A DNA stretch of 64,000 nt from Beijerinckia sp. 28-YEA-48 (GTDB lineage: Bacteria; Pseudomonadota; Alphaproteobacteria; Rhizobiales; Beijerinckiaceae), in NCBI RefSeq assembly GCF_900104955.1, contig NZ_FNSI01000001.1, forward strand, positions 2,824,001-2,888,000, given 5' to 3'. Below the pieces are notes generated by a model. The model saw only the letters and a program-made list of their open reading frames with translations. It searched no databases and was not told the origin of the DNA. Below, piece by piece: positions 48,722-59,303 of the stretch (position 1 is its first letter; each line of letters opens with the position of its first letter). Position numbers and translations under genes: made by a program.

Positions 48722-50301
48722 GCGGTCTCGCGCGCAATCTGCTGTCGGTCGGCGGCTTCACTCTGCTGTCACGTGTGACCGGCTTTGTGCGCGATATCGC
48801 GCTGGGCGCCTTCCTGGGCGCCGGCGCCCTGGCCGATGCCTTCTACATCGCCCTGCGCCTGCCCAATCATTTCCGCGCCATCTTCGGCGAAGGCGCCTTC
48901 AACGCTGCCTATGTGCCGGGCTATTCGCGGGCGCTTGAAGAGCGCGGCAAAGACGCGGCGCGGCTGTTTTCGGCGCGCATGTTCACTCTGCTGTTTGCCG
49001 TGCAGATCATTCTTCTGCTGCTCGCCTGGGCCTTCATGCCGCAGGTAATGGCGGTCCTGGCGCCAGGTCTCGAAGCGGATCCAACGCGTCTGGCATTGGC
49101 CGAGACCATGACGCGCATTACCTTTCCCTATCTGTTGTGCGTCACCCTGGTCACGCTCGTCGCCGGCACCCTGAATGCCAACGGTCGCTTCGCCGCCGCC
49201 GCTTTCGCGCCGGTGTTGTTGAACCTGGCCATTCTGGCCTTTCTCGCCATTGCCTTTCTGTTTCCCAATGCCGGCTATGCTGCGGCCGCCGGCGTGCTTG
49301 TCGCAGGCGCGCTCGAACTGATGCTGGTGCTCTACGCGGCACGGCGCGCGGGCATTCTTGCCGTGTTCGCGCGGCCGCGCTGGGACGCGGACGTCAAACG
49401 CTTCTTCAAAACCTTCGTGCCGGCCGTCATCGGCTCGGCCGGCGTGCAGATCGCACTGTTCGCCGACACCATCATCGTCTCGATGCTGCCGACCGGCGGC
49501 GTGTCGTCGGTCTACTACGCCGATCGCATCTATCAACTGCCTGGCGGCGTCATCGCTATAGCTGCCGGCACCGTGCTGCTGCCGGAGATGAGCCGGCGCT
49601 TTGCCGCTGGCGACAACCAGAGCGCTTATGCCGCGCAGAACCGCACGATGGCGGTGACAGCGGCCTTGAGCGCGCCGTTCTTCGTCGCCTTCATCATGAT
49701 TTCCGACATCATCATGCGCGGTGTTTTCCTGCGCGGCGCCTTCGACGAAACAGCGGCTTCCGCAGCCGCCCATGTCCTGATGGCCTATGGCTGGGGCCTG
49801 CCCGCCGCCGTGCTGGTGCGCTCCGCCGTCGCCAGTTTCCAGGCGCGCGGCGACACGACGACGCCGATGATCATCTCGCTGTTGGCGGTGGCCGTGAATG
49901 TCGGGCTCAAGATCCTGTTGTTTCGCCCTTATGGCGCGGCCGGCCTCGCCATCGCCACCTCTGTCGGCACCTGGATCAATCTGTTGCTGCTCGTGGGGCT
50001 CGCCGTCAAACGCGGCAGCATGCAGCCCGATGCGACCACCGGACGTATTTTCGCGGCGGTCGTCGCCGCCACGCTGGTTCTGGCCGTCGTAGCCTTTGCC
50101 GCGCAGCCGCTGGCCGATGCCCTCGCGGTTCATGCCGGGCGCTGGTCGAACGAAACGCGCCTCGTGACCATGGGCATCTGTGGCGCGCTGGCTTATGGTA
50201 TCGCGCTTGCCGGCGCGCTCTATGCCTTCGGCGTGCGGCCCGGCCGACTGCGGCCGCTGCGCCAAACGCAGGCCGATAAAGCGGCAACACCAGAGGTCTG
50301 A
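48718..50301 (+). CDS. murJ: Lipid II flippase MurJ
   Basis: 527 residues with about 14 hydrophobic segments. The start NLLSVGGFTLLSRVTGFVRDI and GAGALADAFYIALRLPNHFRAIFGEGAFNAAYVPGY match MurJ/MviN, as does DTTTPM in helix loops and YYADRIYQLPGGVIAIAAGTVLLPEMSR. It flips lipid II across the inner membrane for peptidoglycan synthesis and should be essential. GTG start, coupled to the glycosyltransferase upstream. Confidence 0.97.
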   Translation: MSGLARNLLSVGGFTLLSRVTGFVRDIALGAFLGAGALADAFYIALRLPNHFRAIFGEGAFNAAYVPGYSRALEERGKDAARLFSARMFTLLFAVQIILLLLAWAFMPQVMAVLAPGLEADPTRLALAETMTRITFPYLLCVTLVTLVAGTLNANGRFAAAAFAPVLLNLAILAFLAIAFLFPNAGYAAAAGVLVAGALELMLVLYAARRAGILAVFARPRWDADVKRFFKTFVPAVIGSAGVQIALFADTIIVSMLPTGGVSSVYYADRIYQLPGGVIAIAAGTVLLPEMSRRFAAGDNQSAYAAQNRTMAVTAALSAPFFVAFIMISDIIMRGVFLRGAFDETAASAAAHVLMAYGWGLPAAVLVRSAVASFQARGDTTTPMIISLLAVAVNVGLKILLFRPYGAAGLAIATSVGTWINLLLLVGLAVKRGSMQPDATTGRIFAAVVAATLVLAVVAFAAQPLADALAVHAGRWSNETRLVTMGICGALAYGIALAGALYAFGVRPGRLRPLRQTQADKAATPEV

Positions 50302-50303
50302 CC

Positions 50304-50987
50304 ATGGCCGCAGCGATCTATGCTTTCGACGCTTACGGCACCTTGTTCAACGTGCATGCCGCCGTCGACCGCCACCGCGACGCGATCGGCGCACAGGCCG
50401 ATCGCCTGTCGGAACTGTGGCGCGCCAAACAGCTCGAATATACTTGGACGCGCACGTTGATGGGCGCCTATCGCGACTTCCGCGTGCTGACGGCGCAAGC
50501 GCTCGATTTCGCCGCGGCGCGCTTCGGCGGCATCGATGCGCAGACGCGCGCGGCTTTGCTCGCCGCTTATGAAACCCTCGACGCCTATCCCGACGCCAAG
50601 CCCTGTCTCGCGGCCTTGAAGGCGCAAGGCGCGCGCCTCGCCATTCTGTCCAACGGCACGCCGGCCATGCTGGAAGCCGCCATCGACGCTGCCGGCCTGA
50701 ACAGCCTGTTCGATGCCGTCCTGTCCGTCGACACTCTGCAGGCCTTTAAAACCCTGCCCCGGACCTATGAACTGGTGACCGCGCGTTTCCAGGCCAAACC
50801 GGACGCCGTGACCTTCCTGTCGTCGAACCGCTGGGACATTGCCGGCGCGCGCCAATTCGGCTTCCGCCCGGTCTGGGTCAACCGTACCAGCCAGCCTGAC
50901 GAATATCCCGATCTGTCCCCAGTTAAGGCTATAAAATCGCTGGCTGAATTACCGGGCTTGGAGACCGGCGCGTCGCCCCTTACATAG
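50304..50987 (+). CDS. HAD-superfamily haloacid dehalogenase type II
   Basis: 227 residues, ATG with GAGGT upstream and 2 bases after murJ. FDAYGTLFNV supplies the nucleophilic Asp, ILSNGTP motif II Ser, a Lys in AFKTLPRTYEL motif III, and FLSSNRWDIAGA the second acidic motif. The FLSSNxWD wording is that of (S)-2-haloacid dehalogenases, which form an aspartyl ester intermediate; the natural substrate may be a different 2-halo or phospho compound. Confidence 0.88.
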   Translation: MAAAIYAFDAYGTLFNVHAAVDRHRDAIGAQADRLSELWRAKQLEYTWTRTLMGAYRDFRVLTAQALDFAAARFGGIDAQTRAALLAAYETLDAYPDAKPCLAALKAQGARLAILSNGTPAMLEAAIDAAGLNSLFDAVLSVDTLQAFKTLPRTYELVTARFQAKPDAVTFLSSNRWDIAGARQFGFRPVWVNRTSQPDEYPDLSPVKAIKSLAELPGLETGASPLT

Positions 50988-51013
50988 GGCCGTCCGCCGA
51001 ACCGGAAACCGCG

Positions 51014-51871
51014 ATGAACAAGCCTGCCGTTATCAGTACCGTTGCCGACCTGCGCGCCACGCTTGCCCCCTGGCGACGGGCTGGAGAGACCGTGGCGCTC
51101 GTGCCGACAATGGGGGCTTTGCACGCCGGCCATATCTCATTGGCGCAATTGGCCAAGCGCAAGGCGCGCCGGGCCGTGGCTTCGGTTTTCGTCAATCCGA
51201 CCCAATTCGCGCCGAATGAAGATTTCGCCAAATATCCGCGCACGTTCGAAACCGATCTCGAGCGACTGACGGCGGCCGGCATTGACGCGGTTTTCGCGCC
51301 GACGCCGCAAGTCATCTATCCGGCGGGCTTTGCCACCACTGTCTCGCTGGATGGCCCGGCCAAGGCTGGCCTGGAAGATCGCTTCCGCCCCACCCATTTC
51401 GCCGGCGTCGCGACGATTGTCGCCAAACTGCTGCTCCAGAGCACGCCGGACTTCGCCATTTTCGGCGAGAAGGATTTCCAGCAGCTCGCAGTGATCACGC
51501 AGATGGCGAAAGATCTCGATCTGCCGGTGGAGATTGTCGGCGCACCGACAGTGCGCGAAAGCGACGGCCTCGCCATGTCCTCGCGCAATGTCTATCTCGA
51601 CACCGACGAACGCCGCCGCGCGCCGCTTCTGTACGCAACGTTGCAAGATGTGGCCCGCCGGATTGGCGCGGGCGAAGATGCCGAGAGTGCTCTTACCATT
51701 GGGCGCCAAGCGCTTGCCGATGCCGGCTTCGTGCTCGACTATCTCGAATTGCGCGATGCCACTTCCCTGGCTGTGCCGGCACGGCCGCTGACACAGCCGC
51801 TGCGGCTGCTTGTTGCCGCCAAACTCGGTAAGACCCGTCTCATCGACAATATTTCCGTCGCGTTGTCTTAA
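51014..51871 (+). CDS. panC: Pantothenate synthetase
   Basis: 285 residues. PTMGALHAGHISL (HIGH-like), FGEKDFQQLAVITQMAKDL, and SDGLAMSSRNVYL (KMSKS-like) give the ATP site; VFVNPTQFAPNEDF is diagnostic. Joins pantoate and beta-alanine to pantothenate. Standard length. panB follows after 33 bases, so the two CoA-precursor steps are co-transcribed. Confidence 0.97.
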   Translation: MNKPAVISTVADLRATLAPWRRAGETVALVPTMGALHAGHISLAQLAKRKARRAVASVFVNPTQFAPNEDFAKYPRTFETDLERLTAAGIDAVFAPTPQVIYPAGFATTVSLDGPAKAGLEDRFRPTHFAGVATIVAKLLLQSTPDFAIFGEKDFQQLAVITQMAKDLDLPVEIVGAPTVRESDGLAMSSRNVYLDTDERRRAPLLYATLQDVARRIGAGEDAESALTIGRQALADAGFVLDYLELRDATSLAVPARPLTQPLRLLVAAKLGKTRLIDNISVALS

Positions 51872-51904
51872 CGACATCACCAGCAAGAGTTCCAGGAAAT
51901 CACC

Positions 51905-52750
51905 ATGGCCTATCTCGCCGATGCCAAGACATCTGATACCAAGACGTCCGACGTCAGGCCGTTGAAGCTGACCGACTTTGAGAAGATGCGCGCTACCGGC
52001 GAAAAAATCGCTTCGCTCACTTGCTATGATTCAAGCTTCGCGACGCTGCTCGATCGCTGCGGTGTCGACATCCAGCTCGTTGGCGATTCCTTGGGCAATG
52101 TGTTGCAGGGCCATACATCGACCTTGCCCGTGACCATGGAACATATGGAATATCACACGGCCTGCGTGGTGCGCGGCGTGCGCCGTTCCTTCGTCATGAC
52201 CGACCTGCCCTTCGGCTCCTATCAGGAGAGCCCGTCGCAGGCCATGCGCAACGCCGCCCGATTGATGGCGGCTGGCGCGCAGATGGTGAAGCTCGAGGGC
52301 GGCGCCCATATGACCGAGACCGTACACTTCCTGGTGCAGCGCGGCGTGCCGGTCTGCGCCCATATCGGGCTGACACCGCAATCGGTGCATCAGCTCGGCG
52401 GCTATCGCGTGCAGGGCGCCAATCAGCTGACCGCCAAAGTACTGCTCGACGACGCCAAGTCGCTGGCGGAAGCCGGAGCGGCCTTCATCCTGATGGAAAT
52501 GGTGCCGACGAAAGTGGCGGGCGCAATCACCGCCGCGCTGACCACGGCCGGTACGATCGGCATCGGCGCGGGTGTCGATTGCTCCGGCCAAGTGCTGGTG
52601 CTGCACGACATGATTGGTGTTTATCCCGGCAAGAAAGCCCGCTTCACCAAGGATTTCATGGCCGGCGCTTCAAGCATCGATGACGCCGTGACGCGCTATG
52701 TGCAGGACGTGAAGGGCAAGAGTTTTCCGGCTGCGGAACATTCTTACTAA
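51905..52750 (+). CDS. panB: 3-methyl-2-oxobutanoate hydroxymethyltransferase
   Basis: 281 residues, ATG with CAGGAA upstream. [50 protein letters not shown] and KLEGG match PanB, which transfers hydroxymethyl from methylene-tetrahydrofolate to alpha-ketoisovalerate. The Asp of GDS and the later Glu hold Mg2+. Its stop overlaps by 3 bases that of the convergent YeiH-type gene. Confidence 0.97.
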   Translation: MAYLADAKTSDTKTSDVRPLKLTDFEKMRATGEKIASLTCYDSSFATLLDRCGVDIQLVGDSLGNVLQGHTSTLPVTMEHMEYHTACVVRGVRRSFVMTDLPFGSYQESPSQAMRNAARLMAAGAQMVKLEGGAHMTETVHFLVQRGVPVCAHIGLTPQSVHQLGGYRVQGANQLTAKVLLDDAKSLAEAGAAFILMEMVPTKVAGAITAALTTAGTIGIGAGVDCSGQVLVLHDMIGVYPGKKARFTKDFMAGASSIDDAVTRYVQDVKGKSFPAAEHSY

Positions 52751-53760
52751 CCAACCAACCTCACCAGCACATAGCCAAGCACGCTGATCAGCGCCATCGA
52801 GGCGAGCGCGGCGAGCGAAACGCGACTGCCGGAGCGCAGCAGCACGCGCGCATCGGCCGAGAGGCCCAGCGCCGCCATGGCGATGAGCGTCAAGAGGTTG
52901 GAAGCGCCAAGCAGCCAGGCGCGGGGCTCGTCGGGAATGAGCCCAAGCGAGCGCAGCGCGACGAGGCCGAGAAACGCATAGATGAACCACGGCAGGGTGA
53001 CGCGCACGTTGCGGCTGCGCGCGTTAAGTAACGACACCACGAGCAGCACCGGCGCCAGCATCATCACCCGCACCAGTTTGGTGAACGTACCGATCTGCGT
53101 CGCCACCGCGCCGATCGGCATGGTCGCCGCTAGCACCTGCGGCACTGAATAGATCGTCAGCCCGGCGAAAGCGCCATATTGCGCGCTCGTCAGCCCCAGT
53201 GCATCGAAGAAAAACGGATAGAGGATGGCGAGCGGCAGGCCCCAGATCGCCGTAAAGGCAATCGCGGCGGTGACTTCGCGCGGCTCGGCACGGATCGCTG
53301 GCGCGACGGCGGCGATGGCTGAATTGCCGCAGATGGAGCTGCCGCAGGCGACCATGATGGCGAGGTTCTTCGACAGGCCCAACGCCTGCCCGATCAGGAA
53401 ACTCAGGCCCATGCCGATGACGACGACCGCCATGGCGCTCACAACGATGCCGACCGACAGACCTGGCACCATGCCATAGCCAATCGAAGCGCCGAGCAAA
53501 GCCACGCCGATTTCGAGCAAGGTCTTCGCCGAAAAGTCGATGCCTTTATCAAACGGCCGGCCAGGCTGCACGAAGGTGCGCAGAGCCATGCCGATCAGGA
53601 TCGCGCCGACATAGGCATCAATCACCTGATGGCCGATGGCGCGCTGCGCCAATCCAGCGAGATGCGCCACAAGCGCCACCAGGCAGCACAACACAATGCC
53701 CGGCCATGGGCCGAAGGCGCTGCCTTCTGGCAGCGCGCGGCGTATCCTCTCTAGGTTCAT
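52747..53760 (-). CDS. YeiH/UPF0324-family membrane transporter
   Basis: 337 residues with about 10 hydrophobic helices and the conserved [20 protein letters not shown] stretch (helix break with CGSSICG) and [12 protein letters not shown] of the family. Some members export sulfur compounds or ions; the substrate here is not decidable. It sits between panB and an M20 peptidase, in its own leftward orientation. Confidence 0.88.
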   Translation of the reverse strand: MNLERIRRALPEGSAFGPWPGIVLCCLVALVAHLAGLAQRAIGHQVIDAYVGAILIGMALRTFVQPGRPFDKGIDFSAKTLLEIGVALLGASIGYGMVPGLSVGIVVSAMAVVVIGMGLSFLIGQALGLSKNLAIMVACGSSICGNSAIAAVAPAIRAEPREVTAAIAFTAIWGLPLAILYPFFFDALGLTSAQYGAFAGLTIYSVPQVLAATMPIGAVATQIGTFTKLVRVMMLAPVLLVVSLLNARSRNVRVTLPWFIYAFLGLVALRSLGLIPDEPRAWLLGASNLLTLIAMAALGLSADARVLLRSGSRVSLAALASMALISVLGYVLVRLVG

Positions 53761-53780
53761 TTTATGTGCTTATGTTCGGG

Positions 53781-55163
53781 TCAATTACCCAGGGCTTCCA
53801 GAACGCGCACCCAGGAACGCATGCCGCCTTGGAAAGAGGACAGTTCGTATTTTTCGTTGGGGGAATGGATCTTGTCGCTTTCGAGCGCGAAGCCGATCAT
53901 CAGGGAATCGAGATCGAGTTCGCTTTTGAACAGGCCGATGATGGGAATGGAGCCCCCGGAACCGACCAGCACCGTCTCCTTGCCCCACTCGCGCTGCAGG
54001 GCATCGCGCGCCTTGCTTAGTTCCGGCGAGGCGAAGGGCAGTTGCAAGGCCGGCGAAGCGCCATGCGAGATGAACTCCACCTTACAATCGGCAGGCAGAC
54101 CGGCGCGCACATGCGCTTCGAACGCCTTGACGATCTTGACCGGGTCCTGTTGTCCGACGAGGCGGAACGACACTTTGGCGCGCGCCTCGGCCGGCAACAC
54201 CGTCTTGGCGCCTTCGCCCGTATAGCCGCCGATAATGCCGTTCATCTCACAGGTCGGCCGCGACCAGATCTGCTCCAGCACGCTGCGCCCCTTCTCGCCC
54301 GCCGGCACCGACAGGCCGACGTCGGAGAGAAAATGCGCCGCATCGAAGGGCAGCGCCTGCCATTGCGCGGCCACATCGGCCGGCAATTCGGTGACGCCAT
54401 CATAAAAGCCCGGCAGGGTGACGCGGCCATCGGCATCATGCAGACCGGCGAGAATATGAGAGAGAATGCGAATGGGATTGGCGGCTGGGCCGCCGAACAT
54501 GCCCGAATGCAGATCGCGGCTCGCTGCCTTGATCACCACTTCATGGAAGACGAGACCGCGCAGCATGGTGGTGATGGCCGGCGTCTTCGTGTCCCACATA
54601 TTGGTGTCGCAGACGAGAGCGATATCGGCCTTCAATTCGTCCTTGTTGGCCTTGAGGAAGGCCGGCAGGGAGGGAGAGCCGCACTCTTCCTCACCCTCGA
54701 AGAGGATGGTGACATTGCAGGGCAGACCGCCATTGGCCATCAGCGCCCGGCAGGCTTCGACGAAGGTCATGAGCTGGCCTTTGTCGTCGGAGGAGCCGCG
54801 CGCGACGATCTGCTTGCCGTTGCGCCCATCGACCAGGCGCGGCGCGAACGGATCGGTCTCCCAGAGATTGAGAGGATCGACCGGCTGCACATCGTAATGG
54901 CCGTAGAACAACACATGCGGCGCGTTGGCGCGCTGCGCCTTGGCATGGGCGACGACCATGGGGTGGCCGGCGGTCGGCCGCACAGACGCCTCGAAGCCGA
55001 TGCCCTTCAGCTCGTCGGCGAGCCATTGCGCGGCGCGCTGGCACTCCGCCTTGAACTGCGGATCCGTCGAGATGGACGAGATCTTGAGCAGATCGAACAG
55101 TCGCGTCAGCGCGGCATCGGTGTTTTTGTCGAGGGTGGCGAGAGCCGAAGAAATATCTGTCAT
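53781..55163 (-). CDS. M20-family dipeptidase
   Basis: 460 residues. LFYGHYDVQPVDP (His89, Asp91), ARGSSDDKGQ (Asp126/127) and FEGEEECGSPSL (Glu158-160) hold the two metals and catalytic base of M20 peptidases. A lid domain (about 200-320, HSGMFGGPAANP) lies between the catalytic halves. No signal peptide, so it acts in the cytoplasm, cleaving dipeptides such as beta-alanyl or alpha-linked ones. Length is normal for this dipeptidase group. Confidence 0.92.
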   Translation of the reverse strand: MTDISSALATLDKNTDAALTRLFDLLKISSISTDPQFKAECQRAAQWLADELKGIGFEASVRPTAGHPMVVAHAKAQRANAPHVLFYGHYDVQPVDPLNLWETDPFAPRLVDGRNGKQIVARGSSDDKGQLMTFVEACRALMANGGLPCNVTILFEGEEECGSPSLPAFLKANKDELKADIALVCDTNMWDTKTPAITTMLRGLVFHEVVIKAASRDLHSGMFGGPAANPIRILSHILAGLHDADGRVTLPGFYDGVTELPADVAAQWQALPFDAAHFLSDVGLSVPAGEKGRSVLEQIWSRPTCEMNGIIGGYTGEGAKTVLPAEARAKVSFRLVGQQDPVKIVKAFEAHVRAGLPADCKVEFISHGASPALQLPFASPELSKARDALQREWGKETVLVGSGGSIPIIGLFKSELDLDSLMIGFALESDKIHSPNEKYELSSFQGGMRSWVRVLEALGN

Positions 55164-55214
55164 GTGTGTCCGCTACCGTTGTGCACCAGCATAGCCAATC
55201 AACCGCGCTCTCGC

Positions 55215-56882
55215 CTATGAGCGGCGAGCGCCTTTGTCGTCGGGACGATCGAGCGGATTTTCGGACGCGGTTTTGGCGGTCGAATTCGACGACACACCAT
55301 CGGCAATGCCATAGCGACCGCCCTTGCCGCCCAATATGCCGCCCAGCACATTGCGCAAAATGGCGCGGCCGATTTGCGAGCCGACCGCGCGGGTCGCCGA
55401 CTGTACGGCCGATTGCACGATCACCTGCGCCGTCGTCTTGGGCTGGCGCATCGGCTTGCCGGTCTTCGGATTGATCGTCGTCGGTGGACTCCCGAAGACG
55501 CCGCCGATGGCATTGCCGATATCACTCAGGATGCCGCCGCTGCCGGCGCCCGCTTCCACTTCTGGCGAGCCCGCGCCTTCCATCTGTCCGCCAGCCCGCT
55601 TGGCCAGAATCTCGAAGGCGGATTCGCGATCGATCGGCGTGTCGTATTTGTCCTTGATCGGGTCCTTCGCCATCACGCCTTTGAGTTCCTCTAGCGTGAT
55701 GGTGCCGACACGGGCGGACGGCGGCGCGATGAAGGTGCGCGACACCATCGAGGGCATGCCCTTTTCATCGAGCATCGAAACGAGGGCTTCGCCGACCTTC
55801 AATTCCATGATCGCCTTGACGGTGTCGAGACCGGGCGTCTGGCGGAAGGTTTCGGCGGCGGCGCGGACAGCACGCTGATCGCGCGGCGTGAAGGCCCGCA
55901 GCGCATGCTGGACACGGTTGCCGAGCTGGCCGAGCACGGTGTCGGGAATGTCGAGCGGGTTCTGCGTGACGAAATAGATGCCGACCCCCTTGGAGCGGAT
56001 GAGGCGCACGACACGCTCGATAGCATCGAGCAGCGCCTTCGGCGCATCGTCGAACAACAGATGCGCCTCGTCGAAGAAGAACACCAGTTTCGGCTTCGGC
56101 AGATCGCCCACTTCGGGCAGCTTCTCGAACAGTTCCGACAGCATCCACAACAGGAAGGTGGCGTAGAGGCGCGGGCTTTCCATCAGCTTTTGCGCCGACA
56201 GAACATTGATGACGCCGCGCCGTTCCTTGTCGAACTGGATGAAATCGGTGAGGTCCAGCGCCGGCTCGCCGAAGAATTTGTCGGCGCCCTGGTTCTCCAG
56301 CACCAGCAATTGCCGCTGGATCGCGCCGATGGAAGCGGGGACGATGTTGCCGTATTTGGTCTTCAGGTCGAAGGCGTTGTCGGCGACATATTGCAGGAGC
56401 GACCGCAGATCCTTGAGGTCGAGCAGCAGCCAACCTTTTTCATCGGCGACGCGGAAGACAATATTGATGATGCCTTCCTGCGCGTCGGTGCATTGGAGCA
56501 GACGCGATGTCAGCAGCGGACCCATTTCGGCGACCGTGGCGCGAATCGGATGGCCGGCCTCGCCCAACAGATCCCAGAAGGTGACGGAAAAATCGTCGGC
56601 CTGATACTCGAAGCCGAGTTCCTGAGCGCGCTTGACGAAGGGCGGCTTGGAGTCGCCCGGCATACAGATGCCAGAGAGATCGCCCTTGATATCGGCGGCA
56701 AACACCGGCACGCCGTTGTTGGCGAAGCCTTCAGCCAAAGTTTGCAGGGTGACCGTCTTGCCGGTGCCGGTGGCGCCAGTGATCAAACCATGACGATTGC
56801 CGACGGAGAGCGTCAGGTATTCGTATTTATCGCTCTTGCCGACGAGGATCTTGCCGGGTTCGGTACGCGGATCGCCTGACAT
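55215..56882 (-). CDS. HerA-like ATPase of the DUF853 family
   Basis: 555 residues from ATG at 56882; the frame continues open to 57311 but is shadow. Walker A TGATGTGKTVTLQTLAEGF at about 35-50, Walker B KLVFFFDEAHLLF, and the conserved FADIKGDLSGI segment and RLIRSKGVGIYFVTQNPLDIPD identify it. These hexameric ATPases resemble HerA/FtsK helicases; their cellular role in alphaproteobacteria is unsettled. The C-terminal 80 residues are proline/glycine-rich. Confidence 0.93.
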   Translation of the reverse strand: MSGDPRTEPGKILVGKSDKYEYLTLSVGNRHGLITGATGTGKTVTLQTLAEGFANNGVPVFAADIKGDLSGICMPGDSKPPFVKRAQELGFEYQADDFSVTFWDLLGEAGHPIRATVAEMGPLLTSRLLQCTDAQEGIINIVFRVADEKGWLLLDLKDLRSLLQYVADNAFDLKTKYGNIVPASIGAIQRQLLVLENQGADKFFGEPALDLTDFIQFDKERRGVINVLSAQKLMESPRLYATFLLWMLSELFEKLPEVGDLPKPKLVFFFDEAHLLFDDAPKALLDAIERVVRLIRSKGVGIYFVTQNPLDIPDTVLGQLGNRVQHALRAFTPRDQRAVRAAAETFRQTPGLDTVKAIMELKVGEALVSMLDEKGMPSMVSRTFIAPPSARVGTITLEELKGVMAKDPIKDKYDTPIDRESAFEILAKRAGGQMEGAGSPEVEAGAGSGGILSDIGNAIGGVFGSPPTTINPKTGKPMRQPKTTAQVIVQSAVQSATRAVGSQIGRAILRNVLGGILGGKGGRYGIADGVSSNSTAKTASENPLDRPDDKGARRS

Positions 56883-57039
56883 CTCAAGATTCCTGCATAA
56901 TTCTGACAATGGTGGACTCTTATAAGACAGCCGTCTGACGCTTTCCACCACGGCGACAGAAATCTCCGCTTGATCGGCAGGCAAAACGTGGCGCAAATGC
57001 GCCAGGTGCGGTCCTGAAACAGACAGGAAGGGAAATATT

Positions 57040-57426
57040 ATGGAAGAATTGCTTGCACGGCTGACCTCAACCGTCGGCGTTGACGCGGATACGGCTCGCA
57101 AATCCGTCGGCGCGGTCCTTTCCTTCCTGGAAAAGGAAGGCCCCAGCGCCGAAGTCGGCACCCTGATCGACAAACTGCCCGGCGCGCGTGACGCGATGAA
57201 CGAAGCGGCAACCGCAGGCGGCGGTGGCGGCTTGATGGGCGCCCTTGGCGGCCTGATGGGTGGCGGCATCATGGGCCTTGCTGGCCAATTGCAGGGCTTC
57301 GGCCTCGGCATGGGTCAGATTCAGTCTCTCGCCAAAGAGTTGTTCGCTTATGGCCGCGAAGTGGCGGGCGAAGACACCATGGGCGCGATCGCCGGCAGCA
57401 TCCCCGGCCTCAGCCAGTTCGTCTGA
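57040..57426 (+). CDS. Small DUF2267/DUF2780-like protein
   Basis: 128 residues. N-terminal helices (LLARLTSTVGVDADTARKSVGAVLSFLEKE) are followed by a glycine run and a helical C-terminus ending GSIPGLSQFV. Glycine-rich middle resembles DUF2780-type proteins. Its start has AGGAAGGG at a spacing of about 8. Divergent from the HerA-like gene and followed by the mutase genes; function unknown. Confidence 0.65.
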   Translation: MEELLARLTSTVGVDADTARKSVGAVLSFLEKEGPSAEVGTLIDKLPGARDAMNEAATAGGGGGLMGALGGLMGGGIMGLAGQLQGFGLGMGQIQSLAKELFAYGREVAGEDTMGAIAGSIPGLSQFV

Positions 57427-57452
57427 CGCACGAACGCCGAGACGTCGACATC

Positions 57453-59303
57453 ATGACCGGCCCGACCGACTCGATCACCTTCGCGCCATTGGCTGCTCCC
57501 TTCGCCGGTCCCGGCGAAGGTGAGTGGCACGCGCTGGTCGAGAAGGTCCTCAAGGGCAAGTCGTTCGACAAGCTCGTCTCGCATACGGCTGACGGCATCG
57601 CCTATGGCCCGCTGACGCAGCGGGCCACACAAGCAGGCCCGCGCGCGTTGCGCGCGGCACACGGCCAATGGCAGGTGATGGCGCGGATAGAACATCCCGA
57701 CGCCGATATCGCCAATGCCCAGGCGCTCGAGGCGCTGATCAACGGCGCCAGCGGATTGCATCTGGTGATGGCCGGCGCCGCTGGCGCCCATGGCTTTGGT
57801 CTCTCCGTCGCTCATCTCGCGCAGGCGCTGAAGGGCGTTGATCTGGCCGGCGCCGCCATCGAGGTGGATGCCGGCGCTGTTGGCGAGGCGGTTGCCAGAA
57901 CCCTCGTCAGGCTCGTCGCCGAACAAGGACTTGAGCCATCGCTGACGCGGATCTCCTTCGGCGTCGACCCAATTGGCCTTGCGGCGCGTGGCGAGGAAAC
58001 ATCGCCCCTCCATTCGCTTGGCCCCCTCGCGACCGATCTCGTGGCGCTGGGCTTTCGCGGCCCGCTTTGTGTGGCCGATGGCCGTATCGTTCATCAGGCC
58101 GGCGGTTCGGAAGCGCAGGAACTGGCCTACGCGCTCTCTACCGGCATCGCTTATCTGCGCACGCTGGAAACAGCGGGGCTCGATCTCGAAACCGCGCGGC
58201 AATTGATCGGCTTCCGCCTCGCCGCCGATGCAGACGAATTCATCACCATCGCCAAACTGCGGGCGCTGCGCAGCCTGTGGGCGCAGGTCGAGAGCGCCTG
58301 CGGCCTTGCTCCAAGACCTCTGCATCTGCATGCGGAAACCGCCTGGCGGATGATGACGCGCCGCGATCCGTGGGTGAATGTGCTGCGCGCCACCACGGCG
58401 GTGTTTTCCGCCGCTGTCGCCGGCGCTGACGCCATCAGCGTGCTGCCCCACACGCAGGCGCTTGGATTGCCTGACGCCGAGGCGCAGCGCCTGGCGCGCA
58501 ATGCGCAACTGGTGCTGATGGAAGAATCCAATCTCGCCAAGGTGGACGATCCGGCCGCCGGCTCCGGCGCCTTCGAAGAGATCGGCGCTGCGCTGGCGCA
58601 GAAGGCCTGGACACTGCTGCAGGAGATCGAAGGCGAAGGCGGCATTCTTTCGACACTCGCCTCCGGGAAGCTGCGCGAGGCGGTGGCGCAGGTGCGCGCG
58701 CAACGCTTCAAGAACATCGCCCGCCGGCGCGAGCAGATCACCGGCACCAGCGAATTTCCCAATATTCACGAGGCGCCGGCCCATGTGCTGTTGCCGCTGA
58801 GCGCCGCGGCGGCCTCCGGCGACATGGATGCCACTGGCCTGTCGCCGATCCGCCTCGCTGTGCCGTTCGAACGGCTGCGCGACACGGCCGAGGCTTTCAA
58901 AACCAGCCACGGACAGGCGCCGAAAATCTTTCTCGCCAATCTCGGTACGGTCGCAGCTTTCACCGGCCGCGCCACCTGGGCACGCAATTTCTTCGAGGCC
59001 AGCGGCCTCGAAACCATCGCCTCGAGGCCACTGGCAACCATCACCGACGCGGCGCGCGCCTTCGCCGACAGCGGTGCGCCGATCGCCTGTCTGTGTTCCA
59101 GCGACACGGTCTATGCCGAACAGGCCGCTGCCGTCGCCACGGCTTTGAAACAGGCCGGCGCGTGTCAGATCTGGCTTGCCGGCCAGCCGGCGGCTCTGGA
59201 ACCCGAGTTGCGCGCGGCTGGCATCAGCGATTTCGCCTTCGCCGGCTGCGATATGATCGAGGCCCTGGCGCGGGCACTCACCGCAGCGATCAGCGCGAAA
59301 TAG
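57453..59303 (+). CDS. mutA: Methylmalonyl-CoA mutase small subunit
   Basis: 616 residues. Follows the mutase barrel plan (LMAGAAGAHGF, HLHAETAWRMMTRRDPWVNVLRATTAVFSAAVAGADAISVLPH, EESNLAKVDDPAAGSGAFEEIGAALAQKAW). The B12-domain at the end lacks the DxHxxG cofactor motif, as expected for the non-catalytic small chain. Pairs with the large subunit encoded 0.4 kb downstream. Converts (R)-methylmalonyl-CoA to succinyl-CoA. Confidence 0.95.
   Translation: MTGPTDSITFAPLAAPFAGPGEGEWHALVEKVLKGKSFDKLVSHTADGIAYGPLTQRATQAGPRALRAAHGQWQVMARIEHPDADIANAQALEALINGASGLHLVMAGAAGAHGFGLSVAHLAQALKGVDLAGAAIEVDAGAVGEAVARTLVRLVAEQGLEPSLTRISFGVDPIGLAARGEETSPLHSLGPLATDLVALGFRGPLCVADGRIVHQAGGSEAQELAYALSTGIAYLRTLETAGLDLETARQLIGFRLAADADEFITIAKLRALRSLWAQVESACGLAPRPLHLHAETAWRMMTRRDPWVNVLRATTAVFSAAVAGADAISVLPHTQALGLPDAEAQRLARNAQLVLMEESNLAKVDDPAAGSGAFEEIGAALAQKAWTLLQEIEGEGGILSTLASGKLREAVAQVRAQRFKNIARRREQITGTSEFPNIHEAPAHVLLPLSAAAASGDMDATGLSPIRLAVPFERLRDTAEAFKTSHGQAPKIFLANLGTVAAFTGRATWARNFFEASGLETIASRPLATITDAARAFADSGAPIACLCSSDTVYAEQAAAVATALKQAGACQIWLAGQPAALEPELRAAGISDFAFAGCDMIEALARALTAAISAK

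Noticed and set aside
48769..50265. 498-residue leftward open frame opposite murJ
   Set aside because: Composition (His, Gln, Arg, Asp runs) is that of an antisense shadow in a high-GC gene, and murJ on the other strand is unmistakable.
54042..55220. 392-residue rightward open frame opposite the M20 dipeptidase
   Set aside because: Shadow of a high-GC gene; the catalytic residues of the peptidase are on the - strand.
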